Origin: Halocaridina rubra
Taxonomy: Eukaryota > Arthropoda > Malacostraca > Decapoda > Atyidae
Reading direction: 5' to 3'
Assembly (NCBI GenBank): GCA_037179515.1
Contig: JAXCGZ010021502.1
Coordinates: 1 to 43,407, forward strand
DNA length: 43,407 nt
Shown: positions 34,703 to 43,407 of the stretch, piece by piece
Layout: every line of letters begins with the position of its first letter
Numbering within the stretch: position 1 is the stretch's first letter
Position numbers and translations under genes: made by a program
The notes under the pieces: model-generated
Databases searched by the model: none
What the model was told of the DNA's origin: nothing
Seen by the model: only the letters and a program-made list of their open reading frames with translations

Positions 34703-37573
34703 GAATTGACCAAAGAAAAATTTCATTTATATTAAGTACAAAACTAAATTTTAATTAAGGTTATGTATTTTTATCGTAATTCTCAGTCTTAAAATATAGA
34801 GGAAAAGCTCTATATTATTTTTTACACCCATTTCATTTCAACTAATGAAGTTCCAGGAGCAATGAAGCTAGTAGTGCTGGGTGCCACAGGACAGACTGGG
34901 AAGGAAGTAGTGAATTGACCAAAGAAAAATTTCATTTATATTAAGTACAAAACTAAATTTTAATTAAGGTTATGTATTTTTATCGTAATTCTCAGTCTTA
35001 AAATATAGAGGAAAAGCTCTATATTATTTTTTACACTCATTTCAACTAATGAAGTTCCAGGAGCAATGAAGCTTGTAGTGCTGGGTGCCACAGGACAGAC
35101 TGGGAAGGAAGTAGTGAATTGACCAAAGAAAAATTTCATTTATATTAAGTACAAAACTAAATTTTAATTAAGGTTATGTATTTTTATCGTAATTCTCAGT
35201 CTTAAAATATAGAGGAAAAGCTCTATATTATTTTTTACACTCATTTCAACTAATGAAGTTCCAGGAGCAATGAAGCTAGTAGTGCTGGGTGCCACAGGAC
35301 AGACTGGGAAGGAAGTAGTGAATTGACCAAAGAAAAATTTCATTTATATTAAGTACAAAACTAAATTTTAATTATGGTTATGTATTTTTATCGTAATTCT
35401 CAGTCTTAAAATATAGAGGAAAAGCTCTATATTATTTTTTACACTCATTTCAACTAATGAAGTTCCAGGAGCAATGAAGCTTGTAGTGCTGGGTGCCACA
35501 GGACAGACTGGGAAGGAAGTAGTGAATTGACCAAAGAAAAATTTCATTTATATTAAGTACAAAACTAAATTTTAATTAAGGTTATGTATTTTTATCGTAA
35601 TTCTCAGTCTTAAAATATAGAGGAAAAACTCTATATTATTTTTTACACTCATTTCAACTAATGAAGTTCCAGGAGCAATGAAGCTTGTAGTGCTGGGTGC
35701 CACAGGACAGACTGGGAAGGAAGTAGTGAATTGACCAAAGAAAAATTTCATTTATATTAAGTACAAAACTAAATTTTAATTAAGGTTATGTATTTTTATC
35801 GTAATTCTCAGTCTTAAAATATAGAGGAAAAGCTCTATATTATTTTTTACACCCATTTCATTTCAACTAATGAAGTTCCAGGAGCAATGAAGCTAGTAGT
35901 GCTGGGTGCCACAGGACAGACTGGGAAGGAAGTAGTGAATTGACCAAAGAAAAATTTCATTTATATTAAGTACAAAACTAAATTTTAATTAAGGTTATGT
36001 ATTTTTATCGTAATTCTCAGTCTTAAAATATAGAGGAAAAGCTCTATATTATTTTTTACACTCATTTCAACTAATGAAGTTCCAGGAGCAATGAAGCTTG
36101 TAGTGCTGGGTGCCACAGGACAGACTGGGAAGGAAGTAGTGAATTGACCAAAGAAAAATTTCATTTATATTAAGTACAAAACTAAATTTTAATTAAGGTT
36201 ATGTATTTTTATCGTAATTCTCAGTCTTAAAATATAGAGGAAAAGCTCTATATTATTTTTTACACTCATTTCAACTAATGAAGTTCCAGGAGCAATGAAG
36301 CTAGTAGTGCTGGGTGCCACAGGACAGACTGGGAAGGAAGTAGTGAATTGACCAAAGAAAAATTTCATTTATATTAAGTACAAAACTAAATTTTAATTAT
36401 GGTTATGTATTTTTATCGTAATTCTCAGTCTTAAAATATAGAGGAAAAACTCTATATTATTTTTTACACTCATTTCAACTAATGAAGTTCCAGGAGCAAT
36501 GAAGCTTGTAGTGCTGGGTGCCACAGGACAGACTGGGAAGGAAGTAGTGAATTGACCAAAGAAAAATTTCATTTATATTAAGTACAAAACTAAATTTTAA
36601 TTAAGGTTATGTATTTTTATCGTAATTCTCAGTCTTAAAATATAGAGGAAAAGCTCTATATTATTTTTTACACCCATTTCATTTCAACTAATGAAGTTCC
36701 AGGAGCAATGAAGCTAGTAGTGCTGGGTGCCACAGGACAGACTGGGAAGGAAGTAGTGAATTGACCAAAGAAAAATTTCATTTATATTAAGTACAAAACT
36801 AAATTTTAATTATGGTTATGTATTTTTATCGTAATTCTCAGTCTTAAAATATAGAGGAAAAGCTCTATATTATTTTTTACACTCATTTCAACTAATGAAG
36901 TTCCAGGAGCAATGAAGCTTGTAGTGCTGGGTGCCACAGGACAGACTGGGAAGGAAGTAGTGAATTGACCAAAGAAAAATTTCATTTATATTAAGTACAA
37001 AACTAAATTTTAATTAAGGTTATGTATTTTTATCGTAATTCTCAGTCTTAAAATATAGAGGAAAAGCTCTATATTATTTTTTACACTCATTTCAACTAAT
37101 GAAGTTCCAGGAGCAATGAAGCTTGTAGTGCTGGGTGCCACAGGACAGACTGGGAAGGAAGTAGTGAATTGACCAAAGAAAAATTTCATTTATATTAAGT
37201 ACAAAACTAAATTTTAATTAAGGTTATGTATTTTTATCGTAATTCTCAGTCTTAAAATATAGAGGAAAAGCTCTATATTATTTTTTACACTCATTTCAAC
37301 TAATGAAGTTCCAGGAGCAATGAAGCTAGTAGTGCTGGGTGCCACAGGACAGACTGGGAAGGAAGTAGTGAATTGACCAAAGAAAAATTTCATTTATATT
37401 AAGTACAAAACTAAATTTTAATTAAGGTTACGTATTTTTATCGTAATTCTCAGTCTTAAAATATAGAGGAAAAACTCTATATTATTTTTTACACTCATTT
37501 CAACTAATGAAGTTCCAGGAGCAATGAAGCTAGTAGTGCTGGGTGCCACAGGACAGACTGGGAAGGAAGTAGT
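34703..37573 (+). repeat. 14-unit tandem array of an intron end plus the start of a coding exon
   Basis: Fourteen head-to-tail units, starting at 34703, 34912, 35116, 35320, 35524, 35728, 35937, 36141, 36345, 36549, 36758, 36962, 37166 and 37370. Eleven are 204 bp; units 1, 6 and 10 are 209 bp because of an extra 5 bp (CCCATTTCATTTC against CTCATTTC). Each unit starts GAATTGACC, contains ACTAAT and the acceptor TTCCAG, then ATG and codons for MKLVVLGATGQTGKEVV. The left flank (...CATTTT) joins GAATTG; the right flank joins GTAGTG to CAACAG, so the duplicated block starts in the upstream intron and ends inside the exon. Units differ at only a handful of sites, which indicates recent amplification. 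In units 1-13 the frame runs from GTAGTG into AAT TGA, a stop. Confidence 0.97.
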
Positions 37574-37579
37574 GCAACA
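37519..37579 (+). CDS. BLVRB-like: BLVRB-like exon 1, last copy (start codon and GATGQTG loop)
   Basis: The acceptor AG at 37517-37518 follows a pyrimidine-rich stretch and a branch-site-like ACTAAT (37503-37508). Five bases later ATG (37524) opens MKLVVLGATGQTGKEVVQ, the beta1-loop-alphaA start of a Rossmann fold. The 3' end is uncertain. GTACAT at 37580 would be a phase-2 donor. The stronger-looking AAG/GTTTGT at 37597/37598 lies beyond an in-frame TGA (37593-37595). Neither joins directly to exon 2 (phase 0) in the right frame, so an intermediate exon is expected. Because the acceptor precedes the ATG, a 5'-UTR exon upstream of the array is implied but was not found. This is unit 14 of the array, the only unit with native sequence after the repeated segment. 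Confidence 0.65.
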
Positions 37580-40500
37580 GTACATGAGAATATGAAGGTT
37601 TGTGCATTCACTTCCAATTCAACTATTCTCCTCAAGCTTATGCAACTGTAATTTCTATGTACCGTTTCTAGTGAACTGAACGAATTCCGGTCCAACCATT
37701 GCTTATTTTTCTTAATTTATCCAGAAATATATTAGGTAATTAGTTTTCTTACTGATATTATCTTGAAACACCTATATACTATATAGCAACTAGTGCCTGT
37801 TCATGTTATTCTAGCACCTTTTTGTCAAGACCCCTTCTTGATAAAGGGTCATTCACCTAGTCTCTGTATTTCCTATAAACAACTGATGTAAAACTAGAAC
37901 AAGAAGTACTTCTATTCTACGAACAGGAATTATATAAAAAAAAGCTGTGATTAAAAGATAAGCAAAAGATCATATCAGAATTCCTCTGAGGATATTTTAA
38001 AATGAGTGTTACTGAAAAATGCAACGAAATTGCAGGAGGCCTTGTACTATGGTTTATCTATTCTAATGGAGAATATACTGTTCCTGTTTTAAAATCTGCT
38101 CAGTTTGTATTTTCCTCAAAGTATTTAAAAAAGGAACGAAGTAATATATATTCCCTCAAATTGATACGTCTTATTATAAACAACTTGAGTCTTTCATCAT
38201 TATTAATAATCAAGGAGCATCATTCACCATAGCTTTCCTCCAACAGGTGGTACAAGGGAACATCTTTGACAAGTCATTTTTAGCAAGTATTTTCATAGGA
38301 CACGATGCCGTTGTATCTTGTTTAGGCTTTCCAAGAAATCCTCAACCAGTAACGTGAGTAAAATTTTGAATTAACATGCTAATATAATATTGCAATGCCC
38401 TATTGTAGTGAAAAAATTTATAGCTTGAGAGATATGCTGTTATATTCTTGTTTGAGTCTGTGGAAATCTTGTTAAAACAGCTGAAAGTTGAATTTATATT
38501 GAGGCATGTATTCTTTATTATAATGAGTACTCGAAGTCCACCTTGTCATCTTAAAAACAGTAAGAATAGGATGGTTCCTAGTCTGCATAAACCTTGAGTT
38601 ATTTATTATTGGGGTATTGAATTTTAGGATTTCTTTCAAACAAAAGAGAGGCACAATACCTTGAAAAAAAAAAAAAAATGTATGACTGAATTAGAAGTGT
38701 AATATTGTGATATGAGAAATGAATCTGTATTTCTGTAGGAACTGCAGTGAGAAGCTACCATATAGCAATAAGATGACAGAGCAGCAACAAATACCTTTAA
38801 ATTACATAAGCAACACATTTAGTTAGATGAGAAAAATATTGATATGCTACAACAGCTCCCAGAACAGAAGTACTACAAACTATTATACTTACTGTAGAAC
38901 TGTGGAAACCATAATCAAGGTGCACTGAAAATTCTGAATGATGCATTTCTAAAGACCCACAGATCGTGGACTTTTCCTATTGTGAAATAGAAGCTACCCC
39001 TAAATTTTTTTGTTACAAATTAAAAGAATATTACTAACTACAATGGGCAACGAATCCATGAATTGCAATTTAATTCATCATAATTGAAGAAGTAGTGACA
39101 TACTTGGTTGCTGTTATATGCTTTTCCTTTTTTTCAACAAGATGCCATATCCTACTAAAGTCAGCAAAGTGGTGATGACAGCTGAATAACAAAAGGGATA
39201 GTAGCAAAGATTCATCATCTCTTGACCATACTCATCCATTCTAGCAGCTATAGTGTGGCAAGGAAAATAATTCAAGAAATTAAGAACTGGAAATTCTTCG
39301 CTCCCTTATCCAATTGATATGGCTGTTACAGCTCCTGAATACTTGTGTGAAATTCTTTCTTCTTTTGCCTCCAGGAATGATCATTATTTGGAGAACTCTT
39401 TTTCAACTTCTCTCTTGCATTGTGCTTAACTTTCCATGCTGAAACGATACACAAAATCTCTACTGCAATATAGTAATGATATGCAATACAATTTGAGATA
39501 TCTTGATCATACTAGAGTTGGCATGGGTTTTATAGCACTTACTCAAAAGCAACAATAAGCAGTCACCATAATGAGCATAATTAAAGCTTTTCCCTCAACT
39601 TCAGTACAAGAAAGAGATTATTCACACAAATATACAGGTGCACATATGATAAATGACAAAAGTTTACAGAAATAAAACCAAGAGAGGTAATGTATGGTAA
39701 TAAAAATATTAAGACAATTACTAAAGCAGCGCATTATTTCAATCTTTGAGCTTGTATCTTGCTTTAATCCCTTTTTAATGCCACTAGCTACAACCCCCAC
39801 CAGTGAAAGAAAGATAAAGATTACAGTTTGAACTAGCATTTCACTGCATATTTCCAAGTATAAACGGTTATTTCACAATAAAGAGAGAAGTACACAGTGC
39901 TGGTGATAATTAGTAGGAAGAACAGACCTCTTTGGGTACGTCGTATCTTTCATGCTGTTTAGCATGAAAGATACAAAGTGACATAACACCACAAAAGAAG
40001 AAAAATTGCGCATAAAAAATATGATATATCTTAACACTTTATATTCATTAAAGAATATATTATATTCAAAATGATATTAGATTTCATGTCCCCTTAGTTA
40101 TGTAGTCAAAACTCTCACAGAACTCTTAACATCCATTGGTTAAAATATGATTTCTGAGCATTTTGCAGAATGTACAGTATAAATAATACATAAATTTTAT
40201 CATGTGTATTTATATTAAAATCAGTGTAATTAAAAGGGAAAATTAGAATCAACAGTGTAAAAGGTAACTATAAGAAGACTGTCTTTTTCTTCACAGTGGT
40301 TACACTGAGAGTGCAACAGCCATGACTTCTGCCATGAGAGAAGCAAATGTTAATCGCTTGGTGACAATGACTGCATGGTATACTGACAGTAAGTAAAACT
40401 TATACAATATTACCTGTATTAATACTTGGTAGCTTTTCAGAGAAGTATAATGAATCATCCTCTCTTGCTATGTTTGTTCATGATTATCTCGTTGACCAAG

Positions 40501-42177
40501 ACAACACAATTTTTTTTACATTAAAAATACCTCTAGTGATTTGATATATAATATGAAGTGAGTTAGCCAATCAAAATTAATTGCATCATAAAATCTTTTT
40601 GTTTTTTACACATATGTAAAATAAATTTGTACTTCCAGACAGTGATGCAAAAAAAAAAATAAAAAAAATAAATAAATTGTAGAGTATGTAGTGAATATTC
40701 CTAGACGAGAAACATCCTTTTTCAAATAGAATAAAAAAGCTTTTCTAAATTTACGGAACATACATCAAACAGCTATGGATGTTGCCATGAATACGACTTG
40801 TAACTATCAGGAAGGTTATGTTATGATCGCCAATTATTAGCTTAGGACAGTACTAGCAATCAAATACTTGGATTCCAGTTTTTATACAATATACTTGGGC
40901 TACAAAAGGCAAGTAAATTTAGACTTGGGAGAATTACTGTCTTCAAAATACCTATAACATATTGTATGTTATAATTCCAGCAACTTCAGCAAGCACATCT
41001 GGATTTTTAGTGAACTGGCTCCTTGTACCATTCCTAAGACCTGTCCTCACAAACATGCATGAGATGGAGAAATACTTAGAATCATCTTGTTCGGACTTGA
41101 ATTATACAGTCGTCCGTCCCCCTGGCCTTGGTACAGGGCCAAAAACAGGTTAGCTTATGCTTATAAAACATTTTCTTAGTTTCAGGTAAATAATGAAAAT
41201 ACTTTATATATCAGTCTTACTGTTTCTAAAGAGAAAGAAATTCATGTCAGAGTAATGAAGTTAGTAAGAATTGAAGAAAAATGCATACGTCTGCAAAAAA
41301 AAAATTTACATTCTTCACCCTTAAAATTACTGCAGTAACGTTTCCCAGAACAGCAGTTAGGAATAGCTCAGACAACATTATAAATCTCTTCATTACAAAG
41401 AAAACTCTTTGTAAAGAAAATAATATCTAAATGTAATCAGACAGTTCTGAACTTTCAAAATAATAGCAAACTCCTGATACAATCTTGAAAACAAAAGACA
41501 AATTTTGGGAACATACGTAACTAGAGCTAATGTCGAAAGTATGAAATTTACTGATGAAGCTCTGTTTATTTTTTTCTCTTACATTTAATGTGTCACTATT
41601 AGTCCCCATCTGGGGATAAACACAGACAGATTGAAAGTGGGGAATTAAGGCTGGGTGCCCATGTTACCGTCCCGCCGTGGACTCGAACGCGAGTCCATCA
41701 CTTCCCGAGTCGAGAATTCTACCACCAGTCTGTGCATATGATGAATAGAACTAATACTAAAGTCTCTGGCAAGACCTATAATAAGCATATCTGTGCATAT
41801 GATGAATAGAACTAATACTAAAGTCTCTGGCAAGACCTATAATAAGCATATCTGTGCAATTTTCGGTCAATATACTTAATCAATTCCTACAGAATATTTT
41901 ACGTAATCGATTGTACCTTATTAGTAACCTATTTGCATAAAGCGGCAAAGTAGAATAACTTTCACTAGAAAGTGCACATATGAAAATTGAGAACGTATAA
42001 TAATTTTTTGTCTCAATTTTGACAGGACTTCCCATGCAAGTACAAGAGGACTACTTGGTGACTACCAATAGTTCGATGAACAGAATAAGCCGAGCTGACG
42101 TGGCCTTCTTTATGCTAGGCTGCCTAAATACTGATGAATACAATAGGAAAATGATAGCTATTATTACACAAAAATAG
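37519..42177 (+). CDS. BLVRB-like: BLVRB-like NAD(P)-binding reductase gene, five recognised exons
   Basis: Spliced gene whose product resembles the flavin reductase (NADPH)/biliverdin IX-beta reductase family (atypical short-chain dehydrogenases, cytosolic, NADPH-dependent). Recognised exons: 37519-~37579 (ATG 37524), 38247-38353, 40297-40388, 40981-41148 and 42026-42177 (stop TAG). Exons 2-5 have AG acceptors and GT donors and join without a frame break (phases 0/2, 2/1, 1/1, 1/end). Family signs in order: GATGQTG nucleotide-binding loop after a first beta strand; VVQGNIFD and GHDAVVSCLG (cf. VVVGDVL...GQDAVIVLLG in human BLVRB); ATAMTSAMREANVNRLV; EMEKYLESS then VRPPGLG; RADVAFFMLGCLNTDEY near the C terminus (cf. 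HDLGHFMLRCLTTDEY). The recognised parts total about 190 residues against about 206 for human BLVRB. Roughly 25-30 residues between exons 1 and 2 are not found. The start exon is tandemly amplified upstream. A related NAD(P)-binding SDR is possible; activity is unknown. Confidence 0.78.
38247..38353 (+). CDS. BLVRB-like: BLVRB-like exon 2
   Basis: 107-nt exon between acceptor TTTCCTCCAACAG and donor GTGAGT. It reads VVQGNIFDKSFLASIFIGHD then AVVSCLGFPRNPQPVT and ends after two bases of a codon. In the BLVRB family this covers the strand before the 'GD' region, a short helix and the strand ending in the co-substrate loop (human GQDAVIVLLGTRNDLSPT). Placement and similarity agree well. It begins in phase 0 and so needs an upstream exon ending on a codon boundary. 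Confidence 0.8.
38354..40296 (+). other. BLVRB-like intron 2, with a perfect hairpin
   Basis: 1.94-kb AT-rich intron with GTGAGT...CACAG ends. The only structure I see is a perfect inverted repeat of 14 bp (GTATCTTTCATGCT, 39943-39956, and its complement 39961-39974) around a 4-base GTTT loop. A 15-base A run lies near 38665. No further exon was recognised. Confidence 0.6.
40297..40388 (+). CDS. BLVRB-like: BLVRB-like exon 3
   Basis: 92-nt exon between acceptor CTTTTTCTTCACAG and donor GTAAGT. Its first base completes the split Thr codon from exon 2. It then reads GYTESATAMTSAMREANVNR and LVTMTAWYTD, matching the helix and strand '[24 protein letters not shown]' region of BLVRB. It ends with one base of the next codon. 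Confidence 0.8.
40981..41148 (+). CDS. BLVRB-like: BLVRB-like exon 4
   Basis: 168-nt exon after acceptor TATAATTCCAG; the donor is GTTAGC, weaker than the others. It reads TTSASTSGFLVNWLLVPFLR, then PVLTNMHEMEKYLESS, NYTVVRPPGLGTGPKT. The segment 'HEMEKYLESSCSDLNYTVVRPPGL' occupies the place of '[23 protein letters not shown]' in human BLVRB, where the substrate and cofactor sites meet. It ends with one base of a Gly codon completed by exon 5. Confidence 0.8.
41570..41735 (-). repeat. tRNA-Gly-like SINE in BLVRB-like intron 4
   Basis: On the minus strand, TGGTGGTAGAATTCTCG (41711-41727) matches the tRNA-Gly D-arm/A-box region, and CGTTCGAGTCC (41688-41698) matches a B box. Unrelated sequence follows (through 'GGGCACCCAGCC') to an A-rich end near 41570. 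The acceptor stem does not pair, so this is a tRNA-derived SINE or decayed pseudogene, not a functional tRNA. The 3' limit is approximate. Confidence 0.6.
41730..41858 (+). repeat. 61-bp tandem duplication in BLVRB-like intron 4
   Basis: Two exact 61-bp copies (41730-41790 and 41791-41851) beginning CTGTGCATATGATGAATAG, followed by a 7-bp partial third copy. It abuts the 5' end of the tRNA-like SINE. Confidence 0.95.
42026..42177 (+). CDS. BLVRB-like: BLVRB-like exon 5 (C terminus, stop codon)
   Basis: Terminal exon after acceptor CTCAATTTTGACAG. It reads GLPMQVQEDYLVTTNSSMNR then ISRADVAFFMLGCLNTDEY and ends ...AIITQK-stop (TAG 42175-42177). 'ISRADVAFFMLGCL-TDEY' matches the 'ISKHDLGHFMLRCLTTDEY' C-terminal helix of BLVRB. 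A possible AATAAA polyadenylation signal lies at 42715-42720; this is inferred from the motif only. Confidence 0.82.
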
Positions 42178-42879
42178 ATTAACAGTAGCTATGTATAATT
42201 TTTTTTAAAACAATCACAAAATTTGCAAGGATATTAATAAGAATTACAGTTTTGTTTTTGTATAATAATAATAATACATATTGGAAGTCAAGAACTGAGT
42301 ATAGGTTTTTATATATATGCTGACTACTATTATGTAAGATGCTTCCATATGTAATAACTATAATTTTTTGAAGTCTTAAGTTTTATTATTTATATGCACA
42401 ATATTTGTTTGATACAAAATAATTCTTAACAGTAAATATATTTAACCATCCAGAGTACAGCAGTGCCGTATAGTAAATTTTTACTACAAATTTTACAGTA
42501 TAATTGTAAGTAGAAAATATCTTAAAATAATTTTTTTTTGCCAAGATGGGTTTGCCCAGCTGTTAACACAGTAAAGTATTGAAAGGAATATCAGTGTATA
42601 TAAGTATTCTTTGACAAAGATTGTGCATAGACTAAATAATCTTCACGGAGTTGCTATATGAAAATAAGATGATTATATCTACAATAGAAACTCATTCTAA
42701 AAGTTATAGATGGAAATAAAAGCAGATGTGAATATTAATAAATCCATATATCACTAGTCTATCTGCATCAAGGAAAGTGTATTCCAATAATTTTCAGACT
42801 TTGATAGCGATTATTATTATGTAAACATCAGAAAACTGATGTATCTTAACAATATTAAATGGCCCGGTGCTTGTGCAGG

Positions 42880-43407
42880 TTGACAGAGTCAGATATTTGG
42901 GAGCTGACTTAAATGTAAATTGTAGCCAGGGTATGGAGACATACCTAGAGTGGAAAAAAAGATGACATCTTTTGTGGCAAAAAGTAGGGTATGTAAAGAG
43001 AGATTCATATCGAGAGAGGCTATAGGTTAGTAAGGTATACTGAATTAACTCCTACAGTATTCTTTAGTAGTGATTGGTAGACTGAATCCAGTGGCAAAAA
43101 AAGGAATACTGCTGTGCTGAGGATGAAGAGGCTTAGATAACTTTGTGAGCCAGATGGTGCCATATGCTGTGGAGATGCCATGAAGAAAAAAGAAAAGAAA
43201 AGTGAAGATGAAGTGCCTTTACTATTTTTGTTGTGAACAGAGAGATGGATGCAGAGCTGGCTTACACAGCAAGAGAGAATGGACAATGAAAGAATCATGA
43301 AAAATACCAAGAAACAGGTTTTATCAGGAATCTGACTTAGAGGTAGGTCAAGAAAATTAAGGTATTGGGTGCATATTATCCTGTCCAGGAAAGGACTTGA
43401 TGTCCAC
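42880..43407 (+). pseudogene. Strongly decayed RTE-like LINE remnant at the window edge
   Basis: Short matches in order: VDRVRYLGADLNVN near 42880-42925 (family 'FKYLGS'); ESSGKKRNTAVLRMKRLR near 43088-43135 (family 'EMRMLRWM'); GRSRKLRYWVHII then LSRKGLDV near 43342-43405 (family 'GRPRKRWMD...KGLD'). Stops and shifts are frequent. The element continues past the window. Family membership is tentative. Confidence 0.5.

Noticed and set aside
34862..34912. Each array unit as a separate small gene (18-residue peptide)
   Set aside because: The peptide ends at the duplication junction and is only the N-terminal piece of the reductase; there is no own promoter or terminator in a unit.
34703..37573. 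CRISPR-like array or satellite DNA
   Set aside because: The units have no spacers, are directly adjacent, and are derived from the local intron-exon boundary; the genome is eukaryotic.
38002..38232. Open frame containing NGEYTVPVLKSAQ, considered as the missing BLVRB-like exon
   Set aside because: The likeness to the expected GHxVTxLVR strand needs a gap, and the available acceptor and donor do not give the phases needed between exons 1 and 2.
41670..41735. Functional tRNA-Gly gene on the minus strand
   Set aside because: The acceptor stem does not pair and the anticodon loop is lost.

Overview
Organism: an intron-containing, AT-rich animal genome, most likely an arthropod and probably a decapod crustacean. 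This is inferred from very dense (AT)n, (AG)n and (AAT)n microsatellites, several LINE clades (CR1-like, L2/Crack-like, RTE), tRNA-derived SINEs and a short CCTAA/TTAGG (arthropod telomere-type) tract. No bacterial operon, CRISPR array or viral gene was seen.

Layout: 1-6.7 kb is microsatellite-rich intergenic DNA with two complete tRNA-derived SINE copies (one with a perfect 20-bp target duplication) and fragments of other dispersed repeats. 7.6-17.4 kb is dominated by six copies of a TA-flanked CAG...CTG MITE family, three of them broken by later insertions (SINE, RTE LINE, another repeat), plus a decayed Tigger/pogo transposase at 15.3-16.6 kb. 17.4-21.5 kb is mostly anonymous; one exon-like stretch near 20 kb and another near 13.4 kb (both minus strand) could not be assigned. 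21.5-25.4 kb holds a CR1-like LINE with an uninterrupted RT reading frame, followed by the decayed 5' half of a related element. At 26.2-26.6 kb lies an odd block of G/C runs, inverted motifs and TTAGG/CCTAA repeats. 28.8-31.4 kb is a frameshifted L2/Crack-like LINE on the minus strand with an asparagine-rich insertion. 33.2-33.9 kb has two more LINE 3'-end fragments.

The only recognisable host gene is at 34.7-42.2 kb (plus strand): a BLVRB-like (flavin reductase/biliverdin reductase B family) NAD(P)-binding protein. Four downstream exons join in consistent phase with canonical splice sites. The exon with the start codon and the Rossmann motif GATGQTG lies in a striking tandem array: 14 near-identical units of 204 or 209 bp, total 2,871 bp. 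Each carries the end of the upstream intron (branch-site-like ACTAAT, acceptor AG) and the first 17 codons. Thirteen units run into a stop two codons past the duplicated segment; only the last keeps the native downstream sequence. About 25-30 residues expected between this exon and the next were not found, so the locus may be a damaged gene or have an unrecognised exon. The array is the most notable feature of the window.

Right of the gene, 42.9-43.4 kb holds a strongly decayed RTE-like LINE remnant.
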